Source: UBA6109 sp964506465 (GTDB lineage Bacteria > Desulfobacterota > Syntrophia > Syntrophales > UBA6109). From it: a stretch of 64,000 nt of DNA. The notes under the pieces were generated by a model that saw only the letters and a list, made by a program, of their open reading frames with translations, had not been told where the DNA came from and ran no database searches. The stretch spans positions 1 through 64,000 of the forward strand of contig CAZDLM010000004.1 of the NCBI GenBank assembly GCA_964506465.1, read 5' to 3'. The position numbers were made by a program, and so were the translations under genes. This document shows, piece after piece, positions 32,610 to 40,912 of the stretch (its first letter is position 1; every line of letters begins with the position of its first letter).

Positions 32610-33422
32610 TTATTCGGGCAACAATCCTTTGGCTTTTGCGGGATCGAGGTGTCTGCTCGGAGGACCGTCATAAAGGATTTCATCCAATTTAATCTGGCGC
32701 CAACCCGGCTCCCGAACCATTTCCTCGTAGCAGTGTGCAAAAAGCCCCGCTGTCCTTGGGATACAGATAAACGCTCTCGCCAATTTCCAGTCCATCCCGA
32801 GATCACAGACGCATGCACCCAAGCCGCCATCAATATTCGTAGCGATTTTGCGGCGGGCCTTCTTTTCCAGGGCCCTTTCAAGAGCCAGGGTCATCTCGAT
32901 GTGATCCCCTGCTACTCCATATTTCTTTGCGAGGGCGAAAAGAACGGGCGGCCGCGGGTCCCCTTCCGGATGCTGGGGGTGGCCAAACCCGTCAACACGT
33001 TTATGCGTTTTGATATATTCGGTGGCAACGTCGTCGAAAGTGCGTTTTTCATCCTTTGCCTTCTTGACCAACTCCTGTAAGTTACGGCAAAAATCCTGAC
33101 CGGCACCCCCGTGAATATCTCCAAACATCATGATTCCTCCGGCTACGGAGGCCTGGATAGGCACTCCGGCTGCCTGCAGGAATCGGCCCACCGTTGTCGA
33201 CGGCGAAATTCCATGATCTGCCACAATAACAAAGAGGGCATTGATCATTTTTGCCTGTCCGGGCGTAGGAACTTCTCCTTGAAACAACAAGTAGACCATT
33301 GAAGCAAAATCGATCTTTCCAACCAAATCATCCAACACATCATATCCCCGAACCATGACTCCGTTTGACGTTGCTTCGGCAATGCTCGTGCGCCAGTCGT
33401 ATTTCTTACCCTCTTGTGTCAT
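32610..33422 (-). CDS. Citryl-CoA-lyase-like protein, citrate synthase superfamily
   Basis: This 270-residue protein is much shorter than citrate synthase and fits the CCL/ATP-citrate-lyase C-terminal-like group. The three catalytic residues of citrate synthase can be placed: His104 in GDIHGGA, His148 in GFGHPQH and Asp198 in NIDGGLGA. Such enzymes split citryl-CoA into acetyl-CoA and oxaloacetate (or a homologous pair). As the first gene of the operon it may be the C-C cleavage step of the pathway. A reverse, condensing direction cannot be excluded. Confidence 0.85.
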   Translation of the reverse strand: MTQEGKKYDWRTSIAEATSNGVMVRGYDVLDDLVGKIDFASMVYLLFQGEVPTPGQAKMINALFVIVADHGISPSTTVGRFLQAAGVPIQASVAGGIMMFGDIHGGAGQDFCRNLQELVKKAKDEKRTFDDVATEYIKTHKRVDGFGHPQHPEGDPRPPVLFALAKKYGVAGDHIEMTLALERALEKKARRKIATNIDGGLGACVCDLGMDWKLARAFICIPRTAGLFAHCYEEMVREPGWRQIKLDEILYDGPPSRHLDPAKAKGLLPE

Positions 33423-33601
33423 TTGCCTACACCTCCCTCATCCTTTTTCGTATTCTCTATCCATCCGCCACGCCAGATAATGACGGGACCGCCGACAAAG
33501 CTGTTCATGACAGTGTTCAATTCCTTCATAGACGTACCGACCAGAATGGAACGCACAACGTCATCATAAATGTCTTTTTTTGTATTCACGAATGTTGAAC
33601 A

Positions 33602-33628
33602 ATTATACGATGCGTTACTGATTGTCAA
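33602..33628 (-). promoter_or_regulatory. Candidate promoter of the island operon
   Basis: On the minus strand TTGACA (33628-33623) and TATAAT (33607-33602) are both perfect consensus hexamers, with a 15-bp spacer, shorter than the ideal 17. Start of transcription would be near 33595, leaving a leader of about 170 nt before the citryl-CoA-lyase-like gene. Confidence 0.5.
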
Positions 33629-33835
33629 GAAGTTTTTGGTGCGTCTCATTTTCTTTTGCGTCTGAGATTTAACCATTCGGTCACAAATAATCTCTTCATA
33701 TTTTTAAATAGTTATAATCAACAGGAACCATGACTTAGCGGCCGCCGGCAAGCTCAAAAGATTAACGGACTGCTTCTTGATATTGCGTGCAGCTTTTCTC
33801 ATTACACAAAGAAGACCTTATATTATTCTATATAT

Positions 33836-33847
33836 ATTGCATACAAT
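33836..33847. promoter_or_regulatory. Candidate GntR/FCD operator palindrome
   Basis: ATTGCATACAAT has ATTG and CAAT as inverted half-sites around a 4-bp centre and resembles the TTGTATACAA-type sites of FCD regulators. It lies about 410 bp upstream of the first operon gene, farther than expected for a repressor, so the call is tentative. Confidence 0.25.
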
Positions 33848-34123
33848 TATGTTGATCTGTCATGTTGCGTTACTGAAAAAAATCTCGAACGTCGCTCCCT
33901 TTACGCTCAGAATGATCTTCGAAAGAATTCCTGCTGACGATCCGCAATGGCGCCCAAGCATCATTGTCGGGCATTGTGTCGACAACCAGTTGGACATGCG
34001 ATAATCTGTTCAAAGACGATGATTTCATGACACATGTCACGTTATCGGTTGACAGAACTTCCCGTTTCCCCTACTCTCCCACGATATTGCGAAGCGCAGC
34101 CTTGGAGGGCAGGAGCCGCGATC

Positions 34124-34555
34124 ATGAAGAAGATGAATGAAAAGAAACCCGCAACGGACGCTGTGGAAAAGACGGACCTCGACGGCCTGACCCTGCTCGG
34201 CGGGCAGACGAAACCGGTCCGGAAGCTGGAGACCTTCCCGAACCACCATCCCGGACGCGACTACACGATCACGCTTTCGACCGATGAATTCACCTGCATC
34301 TGCCCCAAGACGGGCCAGCCCGACTTCGCGAAGATCCGGATCGAATACGTTCCCGACAGGCGCATCGTCGAGTCCAAGTCTCTCAAGCTCTACCTGTGGT
34401 CGTTCCGCGAAGAGGGCACCTTCCACGAGCACGTGGCGAACGTCATTCTCGACGACCTGGTGAAGGCCCTTGCGCCCCGGGTGTGCAGGGTGACGGCGAA
34501 CTTCGCCGTCCGCGGCGGCATCGCCATCGCCGTCGAGGCGGAGTACCGCAAATGA
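34124..34555 (+). CDS. queF: NADPH-dependent 7-cyano-7-deazaguanine reductase
   Basis: This 143-residue enzyme reduces preQ0 to preQ1 in queuosine synthesis. The single-domain (YkvM/Bacillus) type is shown by length. The nucleophilic Cys60 lies in CICPKTGQPDF with Asp67, and the QueF motif ESKSLK is at 83-88. Arg-Gly-Gly near the end (FAVRGGIAI) closes the active site. AGGAG stands 8 bp before the ATG. Stop overlaps the yhhQ start (ATGA). Confidence 0.95.
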   Translation: MKKMNEKKPATDAVEKTDLDGLTLLGGQTKPVRKLETFPNHHPGRDYTITLSTDEFTCICPKTGQPDFAKIRIEYVPDRRIVESKSLKLYLWSFREEGTFHEHVANVILDDLVKALAPRVCRVTANFAVRGGIAIAVEAEYRK

Positions 34556-35277
34556 CGGCCGGCGCCGATCCGAAGGCCGCGTCCCGCCAACGGTTCCTGC
34601 CCGCAGTCGCCGCGGTCTTCGTTACGAGTCTCGTCGTCGCGAACATCATCGCCGTCAAGCTTTTCCAGGTCGGCTCGATCGTCCTGCCCGCCGCGGTCGT
34701 GATCTTTCCCGTCTCGTACATTGTCGGCGATATCCTGACCGAGGTCTACGGCTATGCCCGCGCCCGCCGCGTGATCTGGATCGGCTTTTCCTGCAACCTC
34801 CTGGCCGTCATTGCCATCGAGATCAGTATCCGTCTTTCCCCGGTCCCCTTCTGGAACCTCGGCGCCCTCGGCTCCGCGGACCTCTCCCAGCAGGCCTACG
34901 CCGCCGTCTTCGGAACGACGCCGCGGATTCTCGCCGCCTCCTTCGCCGCCTATCTGTTCGGGGAATTCCTGAACGCCTTCGTGCTGGCCAAGATGAAGAT
35001 CGCGACGGCGGGACGGCACCTCTGGATGCGGACGATCGGCTCCACGCTCGTCGGCCAGTTCGCGGACTCGCTGCTCTTCATCGCGCTCGCCTTCTGGGGC
35101 GCGGTTCCGCCGGCGGCGCTGGGCGCCATGATCGTCACGCAGTGGCTCGTGAAATCCGCCTACGAAGCCCTTGCCACGCCGCTCACCTATCTCGTCGTAT
35201 CCCGCCTGAAGCGAGCCGAAAACGAGGATTTCTACGACGTCGGCACGAACTTCAGCCCGCTGATCTGGAGGAGATGA
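34552..35277 (+). CDS. yhhQ: Queuosine precursor transporter
   Basis: This 241-residue membrane protein of the YhhQ/DUF165 (VUT) family has about six helices. NIIAVKLFQVG, FPVSYIVGDILTEVYGY and GQFADSLLF are family motifs. It imports preQ0 or preQ1 across the inner membrane, which fits its place directly after queF. Coupled by 4-bp overlaps at both ends, to queF upstream and the 7TM-HD gene downstream. Confidence 0.93.
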   Translation: MTAGADPKAASRQRFLPAVAAVFVTSLVVANIIAVKLFQVGSIVLPAAVVIFPVSYIVGDILTEVYGYARARRVIWIGFSCNLLAVIAIEISIRLSPVPFWNLGALGSADLSQQAYAAVFGTTPRILAASFAAYLFGEFLNAFVLAKMKIATAGRHLWMRTIGSTLVGQFADSLLFIALAFWGAVPPAALGAMIVTQWLVKSAYEALATPLTYLVVSRLKRAENEDFYDVGTNFSPLIWRR

Positions 35278-37622
35278 GTCCCTTGGGAATTCTGGGTTTC
35301 TTCAAGCGACTTCGAACCGCCGCGGTCGGCTGGTCGCCGGCGGGAAAGGGCGGGCCGCCAAGCAGGCTGCAGATCGTTCTCCTGCTGGTCCTGTTGATCC
35401 CCCTTTCCCTGTTTCTGAGCGCCCTGATCACCCGCCAAAGCCATCTCAGCCTTCCCGTCTATCAACCGGGCGATATTGCCCGTGCGGACATCATTATCCC
35501 GGTGGATGCGCTTATAGAAGATGAAAAGGCTACGCAGCTCCGCAGAGCGGAGGTAAGGGCCAGGGCATTGCCGGTTTATCGATTCCGTTCGGCCCTGCCG
35601 GACGAACAATCGGTCCGGCTGAAGGCTGCCTTCGCCCAATCCAGGGCCCTGTTGGGGCTGGACGCGGCGGGAAAGCCGTCATCCGGAAAGGTCCGACCCC
35701 GGTTTCGAACGTTGCCGACTGCCGTGAAGGAACAGCTTCGTTCGATCATTCAAGGCCTCGGTGTAGCGCCGCCGGTAGACCCCCTGCTCATCTTTCTGGT
35801 GGGGGAGGGCTTTACCTCACACCTGGAAAACCAGATCACCTTGCTGCTGAAGGATGCCTTCTCCTCTTTGCTGATTCCCGATGACACGCGTTCTGCCGGC
35901 GGGAAAGAGCACGTCATCACGGCGGATGTCGTGACGGGCAAGTCGGAAACCATCCCCGTGAGCCTTCTGGTCCCGCTCCCCGAGATCCACGACAAACTCA
36001 GCCGGCAGATCGGACAGAGTTCCCTTGCCGTCGCCAGCCGCCCCCACGTACTTCGAATCCTGAAGAATCTCGTCACGCCCAATCTGACATTTGATGAATC
36101 CTTGACGGCGTCGAGACAGGAGGAAGAGGTTAGGAATGTTGACCAGGTCTTGCGGAGGCTGAAAAAAGGAAAGATTGTGCTTCGCCAGGGTGATGAGGTC
36201 GGAGCAGACCAACTGGCTCAAATCGAGGCGCTTCGCAAGCTCTCGCCGGCCGGATTCTCAATGACACAAACCGTCGTGATGGCCCTGCTGATCTATACGC
36301 TCCTGACGGTCTTCGTATTCTTCCTTTCTTCCATCATCAAAACCCAATGGACCTATCTGAAGCTGGTGGGATTCCTGCTTCTTGCCTTGACTTTGAATCT
36401 CATCCTGCTGGAAGTCTTATGGTTTGTTTTCGAATCCGTCAGCCAAAGCTTCCCGGCCTCGCCCTTCAAGGATAAGACTTATTACTTCTATCTGTTGCCC
36501 TTTGCCTACGGTTCCATGTGTGTCGCCTTTCTGGCCGGTGAACGCTGCGCCCAGATTTTCACCCTCTTTTTCTCCGCGCTGGCGGGGCACTCCGTCGGAA
36601 CCGATGCCTACGGTTTTTTCTATATTCTGATTACCAATATGCTGGGAATTGTCTTCTTGCGGAACGCCGCACAGAGAATTCGGCTCATTGCGGCGGGATT
36701 TTATCTCGGCTTGTCCGCGGCAGTCCTCTACTTGTTCCTCCAGGTCGCCGGGCGTGCGACTCTGGATGTGACCAGCGGCGGCTTCGGGGCTGCGTTGGCA
36801 TTCCTTTCCGGGCTTCTCAATGTTGTTTTTCTCATATCCACGGTTCCGCTGTATGAGCGCATTTTCATGGTGACCACGGAAATTCGGCTCGCCGAGCTTG
36901 GCAGCTTGAACCTTCCGCTCATCAGGAATCTCATCCGAAAGGCGCCGGGAACTTACAATCACAGCATCGCCGTCGGTACGCTCTGCGAGGGCGCAGGCAA
37001 AGCGATCGGCTTAAATCCTCTCTTCCTGAGAATCGCCAGCCTGTACCACGATATCGGCAAGGCCTCTCAACCTGAGTATTTCGTGGAGAATCAGAAGGAC
37101 TTCAATCCGCATGAACGAATCGATTGCCGGGAAAGCGTTCGCATTTTGGCGAGCCACGTGACTGACGGAATCTCCGCGGCGAGGAAGGCAAGGTTGCCGT
37201 CTTCGATCGTCGACATGATTCCCCAGCACCACGGAACCAAATTGATGAAATTCTTCTACGAAAAAGCCAGAGAGGAGGCGTCAGCGTCGGGAAGGGATCT
37301 CCATGAAGATTCGTTTCGCTATCCCGGCCCCAAGCCACAGACGAAAGCGGCCGCCATCTTGATGTTGGCGGACGCCATCGAAGCTGCCGCGCGGACGATC
37401 AATGACCGTTCTCAAGACAAGCTTCGCTCTCTCATACAAAAGATCATTACCGACGTGACCGAAGACGGACAATTTTCGGAATGCGACATCACGCTTTCGG
37501 AAATCAACCTTATCGCCTCCAGCTTTCTGGAAACCCTTTCCAGCTACTATCACGATCGCATCGCATATCCGGGTTTCGATTTCGAAGGGCGGGGCCGAGC
37601 CGATGGAAGTGCGCCTCAATAA
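35274..37622 (+). CDS. 7TM-HD (PgpH/YqfF-like) membrane phosphohydrolase
   Basis: This 782-residue protein has one N-terminal membrane helix (about 33-55), an extracytoplasmic 7TMR-HDED domain (about 60-330), a block of seven helices (about 340-535) and a cytosolic HD domain with His592-Asp593 in YHDIGK, an upstream His in NHSIAVG and IPQHHG after it. Listeria PgpH of this family hydrolyses c-di-AMP; whether that applies here is unknown. It is coupled to yhhQ by ATGA. It is often followed by ybeY, of which only a possible remnant is visible here. Confidence 0.88.
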   Translation: MSPLGILGFFKRLRTAAVGWSPAGKGGPPSRLQIVLLLVLLIPLSLFLSALITRQSHLSLPVYQPGDIARADIIIPVDALIEDEKATQLRRAEVRARALPVYRFRSALPDEQSVRLKAAFAQSRALLGLDAAGKPSSGKVRPRFRTLPTAVKEQLRSIIQGLGVAPPVDPLLIFLVGEGFTSHLENQITLLLKDAFSSLLIPDDTRSAGGKEHVITADVVTGKSETIPVSLLVPLPEIHDKLSRQIGQSSLAVASRPHVLRILKNLVTPNLTFDESLTASRQEEEVRNVDQVLRRLKKGKIVLRQGDEVGADQLAQIEALRKLSPAGFSMTQTVVMALLIYTLLTVFVFFLSSIIKTQWTYLKLVGFLLLALTLNLILLEVLWFVFESVSQSFPASPFKDKTYYFYLLPFAYGSMCVAFLAGERCAQIFTLFFSALAGHSVGTDAYGFFYILITNMLGIVFLRNAAQRIRLIAAGFYLGLSAAVLYLFLQVAGRATLDVTSGGFGAALAFLSGLLNVVFLISTVPLYERIFMVTTEIRLAELGSLNLPLIRNLIRKAPGTYNHSIAVGTLCEGAGKAIGLNPLFLRIASLYHDIGKASQPEYFVENQKDFNPHERIDCRESVRILASHVTDGISAARKARLPSSIVDMIPQHHGTKLMKFFYEKAREEASASGRDLHEDSFRYPGPKPQTKAAAILMLADAIEAAARTINDRSQDKLRSLIQKIITDVTEDGQFSECDITLSEINLIASSFLETLSSYYHDRIAYPGFDFEGRGRADGSAPQ

Positions 37623-37760
37623 GCGTCCGCGCCGGCGGAGATGCCGGGTCCGCCTTTCTATCCGCCTCCACTCGATACCGGCCTGAAGCATTCCTGCCCC
37701 ATATCCGGCCCGTGTGCTGTCTCCATGTTTCCGTCACGGAGGTTCCGATCCGGGAGACAT
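37603..37760 (+). pseudogene. Possible 5' remnant of ybeY
   Basis: An ATG inside the end of the 7TM-HD gene starts MEVRLNKR, similar to the first residues of YbeY, but stops after 27 codons. About 45 codons in, another frame shows VSVTEVPIRE, where YbeY usually reads a Ser-rich strand and IRELN. The spacing fits, but similarity is short and the rest of the gene, including the His triplet, is absent. Chance resemblance is possible. Confidence 0.25.
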
Positions 37761-37792
37761 GGATGAGGTGGGTTTGCCTTTTCCGGCATCCG

Positions 37793-38497
37793 CTATCGCA
37801 GGGCTTCCCGGACCGCGGCCCGGGCGAGGACGTCGAGGGAATCGACGACGGGGACGGAGAGGTCTCCATCCTTGAGGATGAGGGGAATTTCAGTACAGCC
37901 GGCCAGAATCGCCTGCGCTCCCCGGTCGATGAGCGTCCGGGCGGCCGCCGCTGCAAGCGCCCTGGACGCTTCCGAGGGACCCGTGGCCTTCACGCCTTTG
38001 CGGCCGTAGATCGCCGCCATCACCTTGCTCTTCTGGGTTTTGGAATCGGGAAGAAGAACCTCGATCCCCGCCCGGGCGAAGGCCTTCTGGAAAAGGCCGG
38101 CGTTGACCGTCCCCGAGGTGGCGACAATGCCGATCCGTCGCACATTCTTCATCCGCCGGACGTGCCCGACGACTTCTGCGACGATGTCCAGGATCGGGAT
38201 CCGCACCTTCCTCCGCAGCGGCGTGAGGAAGCAGTGCGCCGTCACGCAGGGGATGGCGATGAAGTCCGCGCCCGCTTTCCGCAGACCGCGCGCGCCTTCA
38301 ATGAGCATCGGCAGGGGGCTCTCGCCCTCGCCCCGGATCGCGGCGGTCCGGTCGGGGATCTTGGGATTGCTGTCGATCAGCACGCGGAAGTGGTCCTGGT
38401 CGCGCCGGACCTCCGTCGCCCGGATGATCCGGAGGAAGAACGCCGCCGTCGCCTCCGGCCCCATGCCGCCCAGAACGCCGATTACTTTTTCACTCAT
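37793..38497 (-). CDS. Aspartate/glutamate racemase family protein
   Basis: This 234-residue cytosolic racemase starts with GVLGGMGPEATAAF, typical of the YgeA/aspartate racemase group. The two catalytic cysteines are Cys84 in IPCVTAH and Cys201 in AGCTEI. It would interconvert L- and D-Asp or Glu by a PLP-free two-base mechanism. Broad-specificity amino acid racemase activity is also known in the family. It points the same way as the downstream amino acid ABC transporter operon but is separated from it by a repeat cluster. Confidence 0.9.
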   Translation of the reverse strand: MSEKVIGVLGGMGPEATAAFFLRIIRATEVRRDQDHFRVLIDSNPKIPDRTAAIRGEGESPLPMLIEGARGLRKAGADFIAIPCVTAHCFLTPLRRKVRIPILDIVAEVVGHVRRMKNVRRIGIVATSGTVNAGLFQKAFARAGIEVLLPDSKTQKSKVMAAIYGRKGVKATGPSEASRALAAAAARTLIDRGAQAILAGCTEIPLILKDGDLSVPVVDSLDVLARAAVREALR

Positions 38498-38551
38498 ATC
38501 ACACCTGCCCCGGCTGTCGCCGCACCCTCGCCTTCACCGGAAGACGCCCCT

Positions 38552-38692
38552 GATTGCCACCCTCGCGAAAGCGGGGGCGGCAATGACAGGAAAATTTGTC
38601 GTCCCCGCGTAGGCGGGGACCCAGTGCTTTGTTCTGCACGGACGTCGCAGAAAGAAACCAAGACCCTGGATTCCCGCTTGCGCGGGAATGAC
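38552..38692. repeat. Cluster of three palindromic REP-like repeats
   Basis: Units are CCTCGCGAAAGCGGGGGCGG near 38560-38580 with flanking GATTGCC/GGCAATGAC, GTCCCCGCGTAGGCGGGGAC near 38600-38620, and TGGATTCCCGCTTGCGCGGG near 38665-38690. All have short stem-loops with a GTCATTCCCGC-type arm. Similar units occur near 43.9 and 51.9 kb. They lie between the 3' end of glnQ and the start of the racemase gene. Confidence 0.7.
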
Positions 38693-38703
38693 AAAAGGGC
38701 CTC

Positions 38704-39447
<744 letters not shown>

Positions 39448-39462
39448 AGAAAACCTCACCCG

Positions 39463-40119
39463 TCAAACGCCCGCGACGCGGCGTTGTTCGACCTTCCTCG
39501 TATAGTAGGACAACGGATAGCAGATGAGAAAGTACAGCGCGGCGGCCACGAGATAGATCTCCAGGGAGCGGTACGTCCGCTCGATGATCTCCTGGGCGGC
39601 GCGGGTCAGCTCGAAGGCCCCGATGATGGCGGCGAGCGACGTGTCCTTGATGAGCGTCGTGAAGAGGCCCATCATGGGAGGAATCATGCGGCGCAGGGCC
39701 TGGGGCAGGATGACATGGATCATCATCTGGACGTAGTTCATGCCCAGGGATTTGGCGGCGTCGAACTGGCCCAGCGGCAGGGAATCGATCGCCCCGCGGA
39801 CGATCTCGGCGGCATTGCCCGCCGCGAAGAGGCTCATCGCGATCGCGGCCGACGGAAAGGTGCCGAGCTTGATCCCCAGGGCGGGAAGACCGAAGAAGAT
39901 GAAAAACATCTGCATGATGAGCGGCGTGTCCCGCGTGATCTCCACGATCAGGTTCGCCGGGTAGCGGACGAGGCGGCTCCCGGAAACCTGCATGAGGCCG
40001 AGGATCACGCCCAGAAAAGTCCCGAGGACGATGACGAGACACGCGAGCGCGACAGTGAACTTGACCCCCGACAGGAGGTAGGGCAGGTTATCGACGATGA
40101 CTTTCGTATCGAATATCAT
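39463..40119 (-). CDS. Polar amino acid ABC transporter permease
   Basis: This 218-residue permease has about five helices and the ATPase-contact loop (EAA motif) SLGMNYVQMMIHVILPQALRR with conserved Gly and Pro. LPLGQFDAAKSLG precedes it. It forms a heterodimer with the other permease. It lies 15 bp upstream of glnQ and 12 bp downstream of the first permease. Confidence 0.92.
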   Translation of the reverse strand: MIFDTKVIVDNLPYLLSGVKFTVALACLVIVLGTFLGVILGLMQVSGSRLVRYPANLIVEITRDTPLIMQMFFIFFGLPALGIKLGTFPSAAIAMSLFAAGNAAEIVRGAIDSLPLGQFDAAKSLGMNYVQMMIHVILPQALRRMIPPMMGLFTTLIKDTSLAAIIGAFELTRAAQEIIERTYRSLEIYLVAAALYFLICYPLSYYTRKVEQRRVAGV

Positions 40120-40131
40120 GTCCGCCTCCTT

Positions 40132-40836
40132 TCAGGTCTTGTAGGCGTAGCGCTTCTCGACGAAGGTCTGGATGTTGATGAGGAGGAAGATCAGGACGAG
40201 GTACAGGACCGTCGCCGTGCCGAAGAGCTCGAACGAACGGAACGTCAGCGCATTCAGATCGTAGGTGATGAAGGTCAACTCCTCCATTCCGATGACGGAT
40301 ACCAGAGAGGAGTTCTTGACCAGGNNNNNNNNNNNNNNNNNNNNNNNNNNNNNNNNNNNNNNNNNNNNCACCCAGTTGTTCCCCAGGGCGGGCAGCGAGA
40401 TGCGCACCGTCTGGGGCAGGACGATGTAGAGGAATGTCTGTACGCCGTTGAGGCCCAGGGACATGGCCGCTTCCTTCTGTCCCCGCGGAACCGCCTCCAG
40501 TCCGGCGCGGATGACCTCCACGTTGTAGGCTCCGACGTAGAGGATGAGGGCCGTGAGGCCCGAGGCGTAGGGCGAGAATTTGAGCCCCAGCTCCGGCAGG
40601 CCGAAATAAATGATGAAGATCTGAATCAGGAGCGGCGTGTTCCGGAAGATCTCGACGTAGGCCGCGCCGAGAAAGCGGAGGATCTTGAGGGGCGACGTCC
40701 GCGCGACGGCGCCGGCGACGCCGAAGACGAGGCCGACGACGATCGAAATGAAGGAGATCTCGATGGTGAGCCAGACGCCCTTCAGGAACAGGGGGAAGAA
40801 CTGCACGACGACGCTGAGGTCGAATTGATAGTTCAT
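40132..40836 (-). CDS. Polar amino acid ABC transporter permease, containing a scaffold gap
   Basis: This permease is read as about 234 residues including 15 unknown ones from a run of N. It has AAMSLGLNGVQTFLYIVLPQ, the ATPase-contact loop, and after the gap NSSLVSVIG, where homologues have DTSLxxVIG. In homologues the two parts almost touch, so the N run is probably longer than the missing sequence. The frame is the same on both sides. The start ATG follows the binding-protein gene by 76 bp. Confidence 0.85.
   Translation of the reverse strand: MNYQFDLSVVVQFFPLFLKGVWLTIEISFISIVVGLVFGVAGAVARTSPLKILRFLGAAYVEIFRNTPLLIQIFIIYFGLPELGLKFSPYASGLTALILYVGAYNVEVIRAGLEAVPRGQKEAAMSLGLNGVQTFLYIVLPQTVRISLPALGNNWVXXXXXXXXXXXXXXXLVKNSSLVSVIGMEELTFITYDLNALTFRSFELFGTATVLYLVLIFLLINIQTFVEKRYAYKT
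40325..40368. other. Assembly gap (44 N)
   Basis: Forty-four undetermined bases lie inside the ABC permease gene, near its conserved cytoplasmic loop. The gap shows that the window is a scaffold. The number of Ns may be an estimate and not the real length. Confidence 0.99.
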
Positions 40837-40866
40837 AGGCCGGATTTTGCGCCTCGATCCAGCAGG

Positions 40867-40900
40867 AAAAAAGGAGGGACCGGACAATGCCGATCCCTCC
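40867..40900 (-). terminator. Terminator-like hairpin between the binding-protein and permease genes
   Basis: On the minus strand GGAGGGATCGG (from 40900) pairs with CCGGTCCCTCC (to 40873), allowing one mismatch in the stem, followed directly by TTTTTT (40872-40867). It has the form of an intrinsic terminator and lies in the 76-bp gap after the binding-protein gene. It probably reduces transcription of the permease and ATPase genes relative to the binding protein. Confidence 0.75.
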
Positions 40901-40912
40901 CGTTTTCGAACG

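Larger units (their letters stand above)
33423..34123. other. 701-bp AT-rich divergent regulatory region
   Basis: The region lies between the minus-strand island operon and plus-strand queF. It holds a candidate minus-strand promoter near 33602-33628 and a palindrome near 33836-33847. Short frames (33419-33676 minus, 33777-34004 plus) have no ribosome site or recognisable sequence and are probably chance. AT richness falls abruptly near 34.08 kb, which marks the island edge. Confidence 0.6.

Noticed and set aside
33419..33676. Minus-strand frame of 85 codons upstream of the citryl-CoA-lyase-like gene
   Set aside because: It has no ribosome site or known similarity and runs into the candidate promoter region.
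33777..34004. Plus-strand 75-codon frame in the AT-rich gap
   Set aside because: No ribosome site and no sequence similarity that I recognise; AT-rich non-coding DNA is more likely.
23490..34080. Prophage or transposon as the source of the island
   Set aside because: No integrase, transposase, tRNA target or terminal repeats are visible; only composition suggests transfer.
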